DNA of 64,000 nt. Origin: Tardiphaga robiniae. Its GTDB lineage: Bacteria; Pseudomonadota; Alphaproteobacteria; Rhizobiales; Xanthobacteraceae. Below are positions 17,244 to 25,068 of this stretch, one piece after another. Position numbers and translations under genes: made by a program. Where the stretch lies: the NCBI RefSeq assembly GCF_001618955.1, contig NZ_LVYV01000012.1, positions 372,001 through 436,000 on the forward strand, in the 5' to 3' direction. Within the stretch, counting starts at the first letter, position 1. Each line of letters opens with the position of its first letter. The notes under the pieces were generated by a model. It did not search any database, was not told the origin of the DNA, and saw only the letters and a list, made by a program, of their open reading frames with translations.

Positions 17244-17271
17244 GTATGACGAATCTTTGACTTTGTCATAC
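17244..17271. promoter_or_regulatory. NikR operator (GTATGA-N16-TCATAC)
   Basis: The sequence GTATGA (17244-17249), 16 bp, then TCATAC (17266-17271) is an exact match to the dyad recognised by E. coli NikR at the nik promoter. It sits 15 bp upstream of the nikR start codon and 53 bp upstream of the TonB-receptor start, so one bound NikR tetramer could control both divergent promoters. Confidence 0.92.
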
Positions 17272-17324
17272 TTGGCATGTCAGTGTGTTCCGGTTGAACC
17301 CAGCATAGCCCGGCCGACTGACTG

Positions 17325-19622
17325 ATGCATCGCTCTCTCTTTTCATCGGCTGGAATCTTGCTGGCCTCGTCGCTCGCAGCCGTCACGCCGTCACCTGCGC
17401 AGCCGGCGACGGTGTTGTCCCCGGTCGAAGTCGAGGCCCCGCCGCGGCATGCAGCCAAGCCGCGTGTGCCGCGCAATGGGACCGAGGCGAGTCGTCCGGC
17501 GGCACGCCATGTTGCCGCACCGACGTTGGGGGCCGGCGGCATGAGTGTCACGCCCGGCGCCAGTGCGGCGCAGGCGCCGGTCGCCTCGGCCAGCGAGAAG
17601 ACTGTCAGCGGCACCGAGGTCAATGCACGGCCTCTGTCGCGTCCGGCCGAGGCTCTGGAGGTGGCGCCGGGTCTGATCATCACCCAGCATTCCGGTGACG
17701 GCAAAGCCAACCAGTATTTCCTGCGCGGTGTGAATCTCGATCACGGCACGGATCTCGCGATCTCCATCGACGGCATGCCGGTGAACATGCGCACCCATGG
17801 TCACGGCCAGGGCTATGCCGATACCAACTTCCTCATCCCCGAACTGATCAGTTCGGTGAATGTCCGCAAGGGACCGTATTTCGCCGATGAAGGCGACTTC
17901 TCATCGGTGGGTGCGATCCATGTCAGCCTGATCGACAGTGTCGCGCGCACCATGGCGTCGATCACATCGGGCAGTTTCGGCTATAACCGCGCCTTCGGCG
18001 TGACGTCGGGCAAAGTCGGCGAAGGCACGCTGCTGGTGGCAGCCGAGGCCAATATCTATAACGGCCCGTGGGACAATCCCGACAAGCTCCAGAAGCTCAA
18101 TGGCGTGATCCGCTACAGCCAGGGTACTGCCGACAATGGTTTGTCGCTGACCGGCATGGCCTATGGCAACAAGTGGAATTCCACCGATCAGGTACCGCTG
18201 CGGGCGATTACCTCGGGCGAGATCGGCCGCTATGGCGCGCTCGATCCGAGCGATGGGGGCAATTCGGAGCGTTTTTCGCTGTCCGGCCGTCTCCGGCAAA
18301 CCGATCTCGACAGCGCAACCAAACTCGATTTCTACGTCATCAAGAGCAAGCTCAATCTGTGGAACAACTTCACGTTCTTTCTCAGCGATCCCGTCAATGG
18401 CGACCAGTTTCATCAATATGACGACCGCGTGCTCGGCGGCATCAATGCCTCGCATACATTCAAGTACAATATCGCAGGCTTCCGCAACGAAACCGAGGTC
18501 GGCATCCAGAGCCGCTACGACGATATCAATGTCAGCCTCGGCAACACCATCAAGCGGCAATATCTCTCCACCACGCGCAGCGATGGCGTGAAGGAAGGCA
18601 GCGTCGGTGTGTTCGTGCAGAACACCACGTTCTGGACTGACTGGCTGCGCACCAATATCGGCTGGCGCGGCGACTATTACGACACCACGGTCAATTCGTT
18701 CTTCAATCCCGCCAATTCCGGCAGTGCCACGGCGACCATCGGCAGCCCCAAGGCAGGTCTGGTGATTGGTCCCTTTGCGAAGACCGAGCTGTTCCTCAAT
18801 GCCGGCGAGGGTTTTCACAGCAACGATGCGCGCGGTGTGACCATCAAGGAATCGCCGAGCGACGGTTCGCCGGTCGATAGCTCGCCGTTCCTGGTGAAGA
18901 CCAAGGGTGCCGAAATCGGACTGCGTACCAAACTCATTCCAGGGCTGACCAGCTCGATCGCGCTCTTCATGCTGGATTCCGCGTCCGAAATCCTGTTTGT
19001 CGGCGACGCTGGCGATACCGAACCGAGCCGCCCCAGCCGCCGCGTAGGCTTCGAATGGACCAATGACTACAAGCCGACCTCATGGCTGAGCTTTGAGGCT
19101 GATCTGGCAATGACGCGCGCACGCTTCCGCGGCAGCAACGCCGATCAGGCGGCGGCCTATGCGGAGCTCGACGGCTATCCGGCGTTGCAGATTGGTAATG
19201 CACCTGGCAATCTCATTCCAGGTGCGCCCAACATGATTGCCTCCGCGGGCATTCGTCTGGGCGAAGCCACCGGCTGGTTCGGCGCGCTGCGCTATCGCTA
19301 TTTCGGCTCGCGGCCGCTGACCGAAGACGGCGCCTTCATCTCGCCGGCGACGGGACTGCTGAACGGCCAGGTTGGTTACCGCTTCGATAATGGCTGGCGC
19401 ATTCAGCTCGACGCCTTCAACATGCTCGACAGCAAGTCCGACCAGATCACCTATGCTTACGGCTCGCTGCTGAAGTCGGATTCGCTATTCGCCATGTGCT
19501 TCCCCGGTGGCGGCGGGGCACCGACGGCACCTGCCGCAGTGTGCCAGACCGGCATCATGGATCGCGTGCTGCATCCGGTCGAACCGCTGGCCTTGCGGGT
19601 GACGGTGGCCGGCCGGTTCTGA
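17325..19622 (+). CDS. TonB-dependent outer-membrane receptor, probable nickel uptake
   Basis: A 765-residue outer-membrane receptor. A signal peptide (residues 1 to about 26, ending near SPAQPA) is followed by a low-complexity Ala/Pro stretch and a plug domain (about 90-215) with QYFLRGVNLDHGTDLAISIDG. The 22-strand barrel ends in the expected aromatic LRVTVAGRF. The plug carries a His-rich THGHGQGYAD loop. Barrel residues such as NNFTFFLSDP and FLNAGEGFHSNDARG are typical of the family. Because a perfect NikR operator lies 53 bp upstream and nikR is divergent, nickel or a nickel chelate is the most likely cargo, by analogy with NikR-controlled receptors of Helicobacter. No inner-membrane nickel transporter gene is adjacent. 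Transport of another metal cannot be excluded. Confidence 0.87.
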   Translation: MHRSLFSSAGILLASSLAAVTPSPAQPATVLSPVEVEAPPRHAAKPRVPRNGTEASRPAARHVAAPTLGAGGMSVTPGASAAQAPVASASEKTVSGTEVNARPLSRPAEALEVAPGLIITQHSGDGKANQYFLRGVNLDHGTDLAISIDGMPVNMRTHGHGQGYADTNFLIPELISSVNVRKGPYFADEGDFSSVGAIHVSLIDSVARTMASITSGSFGYNRAFGVTSGKVGEGTLLVAAEANIYNGPWDNPDKLQKLNGVIRYSQGTADNGLSLTGMAYGNKWNSTDQVPLRAITSGEIGRYGALDPSDGGNSERFSLSGRLRQTDLDSATKLDFYVIKSKLNLWNNFTFFLSDPVNGDQFHQYDDRVLGGINASHTFKYNIAGFRNETEVGIQSRYDDINVSLGNTIKRQYLSTTRSDGVKEGSVGVFVQNTTFWTDWLRTNIGWRGDYYDTTVNSFFNPANSGSATATIGSPKAGLVIGPFAKTELFLNAGEGFHSNDARGVTIKESPSDGSPVDSSPFLVKTKGAEIGLRTKLIPGLTSSIALFMLDSASEILFVGDAGDTEPSRPSRRVGFEWTNDYKPTSWLSFEADLAMTRARFRGSNADQAAAYAELDGYPALQIGNAPGNLIPGAPNMIASAGIRLGEATGWFGALRYRYFGSRPLTEDGAFISPATGLLNGQVGYRFDNGWRIQLDAFNMLDSKSDQITYAYGSLLKSDSLFAMCFPGGGGAPTAPAAVCQTGIMDRVLHPVEPLALRVTVAGRF

Positions 19623-19714
19623 TCTCCCGGTTCTGACTTTGCCGCAGCGCAGCTTGCCTATTCGAAAAGGCGGTAGCATCATCCCTCCCAATGAAAAGAG
19701 GCAGGGAGGTGTTG

Positions 19715-20881
19715 ATGCTCGCACGGGTTCGTTCCGTTTCGCGCCGTTGGCCGTTCACGCGTGCCAGCGCCGGTTTGAAGGCGCTGCTGGCGATCGTGTC
19801 GCTCCCGTTAGCAACAGGGCTCATCATGTCATCGGCCAGTGCCGCCACCTATGTCTATGTCGGCAATGCCGACAGCCAGAACATCAGCGTTCTCGAATTG
19901 AAGGCGAATGGCAGTCTCGCTGCGATCGACACCGTGGCGGTGCCGGGGCCGGCAAAGCCCGGCGGCTCGCTGCCGCTGGCCATCAGTCCCGAGAAGCACC
20001 GGCTCTATGCCGGTTTGCGCAACGAGCCCTACACGGCGGTGACCTTCGATATCGATGCCAAAACTGGAAAACTGAAACTTGTCGGCCCCGGGCCACTGGC
20101 CGATTCCATGGCCTATATCGCCGTCGATCGCACCGGGCGGTTTCTGCTCAGCGCGTCCTATGGCGGCAACAAGGTGACGGTGAACGCGATCGGGCCGAAT
20201 GGCGTGATCGCGCCGGCACAGCAGGTCGTCGCCACCGAACCGAACGCGCATTGCATCATCGTCGATCCCACCAATCGCTATGTGCTGCATACGAGCCTCG
20301 GCGGCGATGTCGTCTATCAGCAGAAATTCGATGCCAAGGCCGGAAAGCTGACGCCGAACGATCCGCCGACCGTGAGCGTGAAGGCGAAAGGTGGCCCGCG
20401 CCATCTGGTGTTCTCGCCTGACAAGAAGTTCGTCTATCTGCTCAACGAGCTCGACGCGGCGATCTATGTGTTTCCGTGGGACGCTGCCACCGGCACGCTG
20501 AAGAAGGAGACGCAGGTCGCCTCCGCGCTGCCGAAGGGCTTCGACGGCAAGCCATTTGAGGGAAAGCCCTGGGCGGCGGATATCCATCTGACGCCGGACG
20601 GCAAGTTTCTCTATGCGTCGGAGCGCACCAGCAACACGATTGCGGCGTTCCGTGTCGACCCCAAGACCGGCGCGCTGACTTCGCTCGGCTCGAGCGCCAC
20701 CGAGAAACAGCCGCGCGGATTCAATATCGATCCGTCGGGCCGCTATCTGCTGGCGGTCGGGCAATTGTCGAACAGCATGACGGCCTATGCCATCGATAAG
20801 GCGACAGGGGCGCTGACCAAGTTGGGCGAAACACCCGTGGGCAAGAATCCGAACTGGGTCGAGATCGTGAATCTGCCGTAG
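19715..20881 (+). CDS. Exported beta-propeller lactonase (6-phosphogluconolactonase-like)
   Basis: A 388-residue protein of the lactonase/YbhE seven-bladed propeller family. An N-terminal hydrophobic export signal (LKALLAIVSLPLATGLIMSSASA) suggests a periplasmic location, unlike cytosolic YbhE. Blade repeats are visible: YVYVGNADSQNISVLEL, HRLYAGLRNEPYTAVTFDID, RFLLSASYGGNKVTV, KFVYLLNELDAAIYVF, KFLYASERTSNTIAAF and RYLLAVGQLSNSMTAY. The start at 19715 is chosen because GGGAGG lies about 5 nt upstream; an earlier ATG at 19691 has no such site. Relatives hydrolyse sugar lactones or serve as binding scaffolds, so the catalytic role is not established. It is convergent with the MBL hydrolase gene across a palindromic repeat. 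Confidence 0.85.
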   Translation: MLARVRSVSRRWPFTRASAGLKALLAIVSLPLATGLIMSSASAATYVYVGNADSQNISVLELKANGSLAAIDTVAVPGPAKPGGSLPLAISPEKHRLYAGLRNEPYTAVTFDIDAKTGKLKLVGPGPLADSMAYIAVDRTGRFLLSASYGGNKVTVNAIGPNGVIAPAQQVVATEPNAHCIIVDPTNRYVLHTSLGGDVVYQQKFDAKAGKLTPNDPPTVSVKAKGGPRHLVFSPDKKFVYLLNELDAAIYVFPWDAATGTLKKETQVASALPKGFDGKPFEGKPWAADIHLTPDGKFLYASERTSNTIAAFRVDPKTGALTSLGSSATEKQPRGFNIDPSGRYLLAVGQLSNSMTAYAIDKATGALTKLGETPVGKNPNWVEIVNLP

Positions 20882-20908
20882 CGGCTATGTTCTGGCGCAG
20901 GCCTCTCG

Positions 20909-21100
20909 CTCCCTCTCCCCGCTCCCGCGCACAGCGAAGCTGTGCTAGGTGGGGTGAGGGGCGTGGCACGTCGATATCGTAGAGTTTTTCTCTCGGGTCG
21001 GTGCGATCCGACAGTCGCTTGATCGTTGTGAGTGCGTGCACTACCCCTCACCCGCCGCGAAGACGCGGCGACCTCTCCCCGCGCAGGGCGGGGAGAGGTT
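20909..21100. repeat. Palindromic intergenic repeat, type B copy 1
   Basis: A roughly 190-bp element between convergent genes. Its outer arms are CTCTCCCC-type hairpins with GGTGAGGGG cores. Its centre (GTCGATATCGTAG, then CGGGTCGGTGCGATCC) and right arm (CCGCCGCGAAGACGCGGCG) recur, in opposite orientation, at 30961-31140, and the right arm recurs at 24910-25058. The shared interior shows a dispersed repeat family rather than chance palindromes. Confidence 0.78.
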
Positions 21101-22034
21101 AGGCGGCCACTCGATACTTTCCACCAATGACCGGATCGCCGTCTGTCAGCACCATGCCGCGGGCGACGAGATCTTCCAGATGCGCCAGCACGGAATAGCC
21201 GGCGGCATTGGTCAGGCGCGGATCGAGGCCGATATAGATCGCGCGCACGATGGTCGGGATATCCGCTTCGCCCTTGCCGAGACGATGCAGGATCGAGGCT
21301 TCGCGGGCACGGCGGTGGCGAATGAGAAAGCGCACATAGCGCTGCGCATCTGGAATGTCCGGGCCGTGGCCGGAGAAATACAGGTCCTCATCGCGCGCGG
21401 CGAGTTTATCGAGCGAGGCCATGTAGTCGATCATCGAGCCATCGGGCGGCGCGACGATGGAGGTCGACCAGCCCATCACATGATCGGCGACAAAGAGATA
21501 CTTTTTCTCGCGCCAGGCAAAGGCCATGTGGTTGGCGGTATGGCCCGGCGTGGCCACGCCTTCGAGCGCCCAGCCGTCGCCCTCGATCACGTCGCCATCG
21601 GCGACCAGCACGTCCGGCTTGAAGTCCCGGTCGGCGCCTGACTCCGGCGAATGTTTTTCACTCTCGAAGCGGGGCCGCGAGGCGCGGTGCGAACCTTCGG
21701 CATAGACCGTGGCTGATGTGGCGGCCTTGAGCGCCGCAGTGTTCGGCGAATGGTCGCTATGGGTGTGGGTGACGAAAATATGCGTCACGGTCTCGCCCTT
21801 TACGGCATCGAGCAGCGCCTGCAGATGCGCATCATTGGCCGGGCCCGGATCGATGATCGCGACCTTGCCGATGCCGACGATATAGCTGTTGGTGCCACTG
21901 AAGGTGAAAGGCGAGGGGTTATTGCAGAGAACCCGGCGCACGCCCGGGCGGACCTGATCGACGACGCCGGGCTTCAGCGGATAATCGCGATTGAACGGAA
22001 CGTCGTCGTTGGCGCCGTTATCCTTGTCGCTCAT
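21099..22034 (-). CDS. Metallo-beta-lactamase-fold hydrolase
   Basis: A 311-residue MBL-fold enzyme. The metal-binding motif THTHSDHSPNTAAL (HxHxDH) is near residue 91, the second histidine is in TPGHTANHMAF, and the aspartate is in FVADHVMGW. The C-terminal winged-helix-like tail (HLEDLVARGMVLTDG) fits the LACTB2-like branch, whose members are hydrolases or endoribonucleases. The N-terminus (LKPGVVDQVRPGVRRVLCNNPSPFTFSGTNSYI) is typical of this group. The substrate is unknown. It is convergent with the lactonase gene and preceded by a type A repeat. Confidence 0.88.
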   Translation of the reverse strand: MSDKDNGANDDVPFNRDYPLKPGVVDQVRPGVRRVLCNNPSPFTFSGTNSYIVGIGKVAIIDPGPANDAHLQALLDAVKGETVTHIFVTHTHSDHSPNTAALKAATSATVYAEGSHRASRPRFESEKHSPESGADRDFKPDVLVADGDVIEGDGWALEGVATPGHTANHMAFAWREKKYLFVADHVMGWSTSIVAPPDGSMIDYMASLDKLAARDEDLYFSGHGPDIPDAQRYVRFLIRHRRAREASILHRLGKGEADIPTIVRAIYIGLDPRLTNAAGYSVLAHLEDLVARGMVLTDGDPVIGGKYRVAA

Positions 22035-22151
22035 GGTCGGTCCTTCCCAGCATGTTCTTGGCCTGTGATGACTAGCAAGGGGAGCGGGGAAAGCAAACGG
22101 CGGCGGGTCGCGGCTGATATGCGCTCAGATATTCGGCGGTGCTCTCCTTTT

Positions 22152-22275
22152 CCCTCCCCCTTGCGGGGAGGGTGGCCGCGCGAAGCGCGGTCGGGTGGGG
22201 GTGCCCCCCACTCCGACGTCACATGGGGCACCCCCACCCCGGCCTATCGGCCGACCCTCCCCGCAAGGGGGAGGG
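22152..22275. repeat. Palindromic intergenic repeat, type A copy 2
   Basis: A 124-bp inverted repeat upstream of the MBL hydrolase start. Its arms match those of the element at 16604-16760: TCCCCCTTGCGGGGAGGGTG at the left and its complement at the right, with a shorter centre. It lies between the hydrolase gene and the terminator of gcdH. Confidence 0.75.
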
Positions 22276-22292
22276 AGTCCATGACCGTCTGA

Positions 22293-22328
22293 GCAAAACA
22301 AAAATGCCCGGCGCGAGGCCGGGCATTT
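22293..22328 (-). terminator. Intrinsic terminator after gcdH
   Basis: A 9-bp stem (ATGCCCGGC/GCCGGGCAT, 22304-22312 with 22318-22326) around a GCGAG loop is followed, read on the minus strand, by TTTTTGTTTTG. It lies 22 bp beyond the gcdH stop. Confidence 0.85.
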
Positions 22329-22350
22329 CGAAACGCTGAAAGCGTAACGG

Positions 22351-23565
22351 TTAGCCGAACGCCTGGATGCCCGTGATGGCGCGGCCGAGGATCAGCGCGT
22401 GGACGTCATGCGTGCCCTCATAGGTGTTCACGGTTTCCAGGTTCTGCGCATGGCGCATCACATGGTATTCGGCCTGGATGCCGTTGCCGCCGTGCATGTC
22501 GCGCGCCATGCGGGCGATGTCCAGCGACTTGCCGCAATTGTTGCGCTTCACCACCGAGATCATGTCCGGATGGAAATTGCCTTCGTCCATCAGACGGCCG
22601 ACGCGCAGCGAGCCCTGCAAGCCCAACGAGATTTCGGTCAGCATGTCGGCGAGCTTCTTCTGCACCAGCTGGGTGGCCGCGAGCGGGCGATTGAACTGCT
22701 TGCGGTCCAGCGTGTACTGGCGGGCGCGGGCCATACAGTCCTCGGCAGCGCCGAGCACGCCCCAGGAGATGCCGTAGCGGGCGCGGTTGAGACAGCCGAA
22801 CGGACCCTTGAGGCCGGAGACGTTGGGCAACAGGTTCTCTTCCGGCACGATCACGCCGTCCATGACGATTTCGCCGGTGATCGAGGCGCGCAAGCTGAGC
22901 TTGCCGCCGATCTTCGGCGCCGACAGACCCTTCATGCCCTTCTCGAGGATGAAGCCACGGATCTGATTGTCATGCGCGGCGGACTTCGCCCACACCACGA
23001 ACACGTCGGCGATCGGGGCGTTGGAGATCCACATCTTGGAGCCCGAGAGCTTGTAGCCGTCCGACACCTTCTCGGCGCGCGTCTTCATGCCGCCGGGATC
23101 GGAGCCGGCATCGGGCTCGGTGAGGCCGAAGCAGCCGACCCACTCGCCGGTGGCGAGCTTGGGCAGGTACTTCTTGCGCTGGTTCTCGTCGCCGTAAGCG
23201 TAGATCGGATACATCACCAGCGACGACTGCACCGAGTTCATCGAACGATAGCCGGAATCGACGCGCTCGATCTCGCGGGCCACGAGGCCGTAGGCGACAT
23301 AGCTGGCATTGGCGCAGCCATAGTCTTCCGGCAGCGTGATGCCGATCAGGCCGAGCTCGCCCATCTCGTTGAAGATTTCGCGGTCGGTGTGCTCATTGAG
23401 ATAGGCATCGTTGACGCGCGGCAGCAGCTTGTCCTGGGCGTAAGCGCGCGCGGTGTCGCGGATCATGCGCTCGTCTTCGGTGAGCTGGCTATCGAGCAGG
23501 AACGCATCGTCCCACTGGAAACTTGCAGCGGCCGGCTTGTCCTTTGCCTTGGGGGCAACGCTCAT
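22351..23565 (-). CDS. gcdH: Glutaryl-CoA dehydrogenase
   Basis: A 404-residue acyl-CoA dehydrogenase of the GCDH branch, which oxidatively decarboxylates glutaryl-CoA to crotonyl-CoA in lysine/tryptophan degradation. FAD-binding and substrate motifs include [17 protein letters not shown] and [19 protein letters not shown]. The catalytic base is the glutamate in [20 protein letters not shown] near the C-terminus. The central segment [20 protein letters not shown], with its arginine, is characteristic of GCDH rather than straight-chain enzymes. The ATG at 23565 has AAAGGGA upstream; the open frame continues to 23673 but the added residues are unlike the family. It is monocistronic between a terminator and the ribB-like gene. 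Confidence 0.92.
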   Translation of the reverse strand: MSVAPKAKDKPAAASFQWDDAFLLDSQLTEDERMIRDTARAYAQDKLLPRVNDAYLNEHTDREIFNEMGELGLIGITLPEDYGCANASYVAYGLVAREIERVDSGYRSMNSVQSSLVMYPIYAYGDENQRKKYLPKLATGEWVGCFGLTEPDAGSDPGGMKTRAEKVSDGYKLSGSKMWISNAPIADVFVVWAKSAAHDNQIRGFILEKGMKGLSAPKIGGKLSLRASITGEIVMDGVIVPEENLLPNVSGLKGPFGCLNRARYGISWGVLGAAEDCMARARQYTLDRKQFNRPLAATQLVQKKLADMLTEISLGLQGSLRVGRLMDEGNFHPDMISVVKRNNCGKSLDIARMARDMHGGNGIQAEYHVMRHAQNLETVNTYEGTHDVHALILGRAITGIQAFG

Positions 23566-23689
23566 CGAAATCCCTTTCACATCATGGCTGAATAATGCGC
23601 ATTGGCTGCGCGTGTTCTGGTCGCAAGCGCTGTTTCGCTCAACAGGGTGCCGTCTCAGGCGGCACCCGCGCATTGCGTGCTACGGCATT

Positions 23690-24781
23690 TTAGGTCTTTG
23701 AACTATCGCCATCAAGCTGTTCGTTGCAGGCGATCTCGATGCCGAAACCCGACAGGCCCTTGTAGTCATGGGTCGACGAGGTCAGGTGGCGGATCGAGGT
23801 GACGCCGAGATCGCGCAGGATCTGTGCACCCACGCCGATTTCACGCCACTGCCGGTTGCGGTCGGCTTCCGCCGATTTCGGTGCATCGAACGGCTCGACG
23901 GGCACGCCCGCAGCGCCGTCGCGCAGATAGACCAGCACGCCGCTGCCGTTGTTCCTGAAGCGCTCCAGGATGACATTCATCTTGGCCGGCCCCGTGAACA
24001 CGTCGCGCACGATGTTCGGCTTGTGGAAGCGCGTCAGAACGTTCTTGCCGTCGCCGACACTGCCGTAAACGAAGGCAACATGGTGGATCGGATCGAACGG
24101 CGAGCGATAGGAATAGCCCTGCAGTGGGCCGATCGGGCTGTCTGTGGTGAAGGTCGAGACGCGCTCGATCAGCTTCTCGCGGGCCTGCCGATAGGCGATC
24201 ATGTCAGCGATCGTGACATGCTTGAGCTTGTGCTTCGCCGCGAAGTCGACGACCTGCTGGCCCTTCATCACCGAGCCATCGTCGTTCATCAATTCGCTGA
24301 TGACGCCGACGGGGGCGAGATTGGCCAGCTTGCAGAGATCGACGGCGGCTTCGGTATGGCCGGAGCGCATCAGCACGCCGCCCTCGCGGGCGATCAGCGG
24401 GAAGATGTGGCCGGGGCGGGCGAAGTCATTGGCGCCGGCATTCGAATTGGCCAGTGCGCGGCAGCACGAGGCGCGCTCATCGGCCGAAATGCCAGTACCG
24501 CCATCGGGCTTGTAGTCGATGGAGACGGTAAAGGCGGTGGTGTGGTTGCTATCGTTGTTGACCACCATCGGATCCAGCCGCAACCGGCGCGCATCCTCGG
24601 TGGTGATCGGCGCGCAGACGATGCCGGAGGTGTGCCGGATGATGAAGGCCATCTTTTCGGCGGTACAGAACGAGGCGGCGACGATGAGGTCGCCTTCGCC
24701 CTCGCGGTCGTCATCATCGGTCACCACGACCATTTCGCCGGCGGCAAAGGCTTGCAGAACGTCTGAAATTGGGTCGGCCAT
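23690..24781 (-). CDS. ribB: 3,4-dihydroxy-2-butanone-4-phosphate synthase fused to a degenerate GTP cyclohydrolase II domain
   Basis: A 363-residue protein of RibBA layout. Residues 1 to about 205 form the RibB domain, with VVTDDDDREGEGDLIVAA, GISADERA and RSGHTEAAVDLCKLA, all expected active-site elements for making the four-carbon riboflavin precursor from ribulose 5-phosphate. The remainder aligns with GTP cyclohydrolase II, but the zinc motif (C...CxC in RibA) is replaced by RFHKPNIVRDVFTGPAKMN with no cysteines, and the RQEGRNIGL element by RDGAAGVPV. The second domain is therefore expected to be inactive as a cyclohydrolase. The start may be 24781 or 24811. A type B repeat lies upstream. 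Another ribA gene would be needed elsewhere in the genome. Confidence 0.88.
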   Translation of the reverse strand: MADPISDVLQAFAAGEMVVVTDDDDREGEGDLIVAASFCTAEKMAFIIRHTSGIVCAPITTEDARRLRLDPMVVNNDSNHTTAFTVSIDYKPDGGTGISADERASCCRALANSNAGANDFARPGHIFPLIAREGGVLMRSGHTEAAVDLCKLANLAPVGVISELMNDDGSVMKGQQVVDFAAKHKLKHVTIADMIAYRQAREKLIERVSTFTTDSPIGPLQGYSYRSPFDPIHHVAFVYGSVGDGKNVLTRFHKPNIVRDVFTGPAKMNVILERFRNNGSGVLVYLRDGAAGVPVEPFDAPKSAEADRNRQWREIGVGAQILRDLGVTSIRHLTSSTHDYKGLSGFGIEIACNEQLDGDSSKT

Positions 24782-24909
24782 GAATGCACTCTTGCTCTGT
24801 GTGAGGTCCATATGGCGCAGAGCGGGGGGCGGTGCAACCCGCGGAAATGGGGGGCGGTATGCGGGTTCGCAGTGCGGAATGGGGGAATTTGACATGAAGC
24901 GCCGGCCGC

Positions 24910-25058
24910 GCGCTCCCTCGCCCCGCCCTTGCGGGGAGAGGGCTGGGGTGAGGGGCTCTTCGATCCGCAAATTTCGTCGCAGTGGTGAGCGCTGTGCTAT
25001 GCCCCTCACCCGCCGCGAAAGACGCGGCGACCTCTCCCCGCAAAGGGCGGGGAGAGGT
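24910..25058. repeat. Palindromic intergenic repeat, type B copy 2
   Basis: A 149-bp element between the ribB start and the antiporter stop. The outer arms are CTCGCCCCGCCCTTGCGGGGAG at the left and a CTCTCCCCGCAAAGGGCGGGGAG-type hairpin at the right. The right arm also carries GCCGCGAAAGACGCGGCG, shared with the copies at 20.9 and 31.0 kb. The centre is more diverged than in those copies. Confidence 0.72.
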
Positions 25059-25068
25059 GAAGAAAGGA

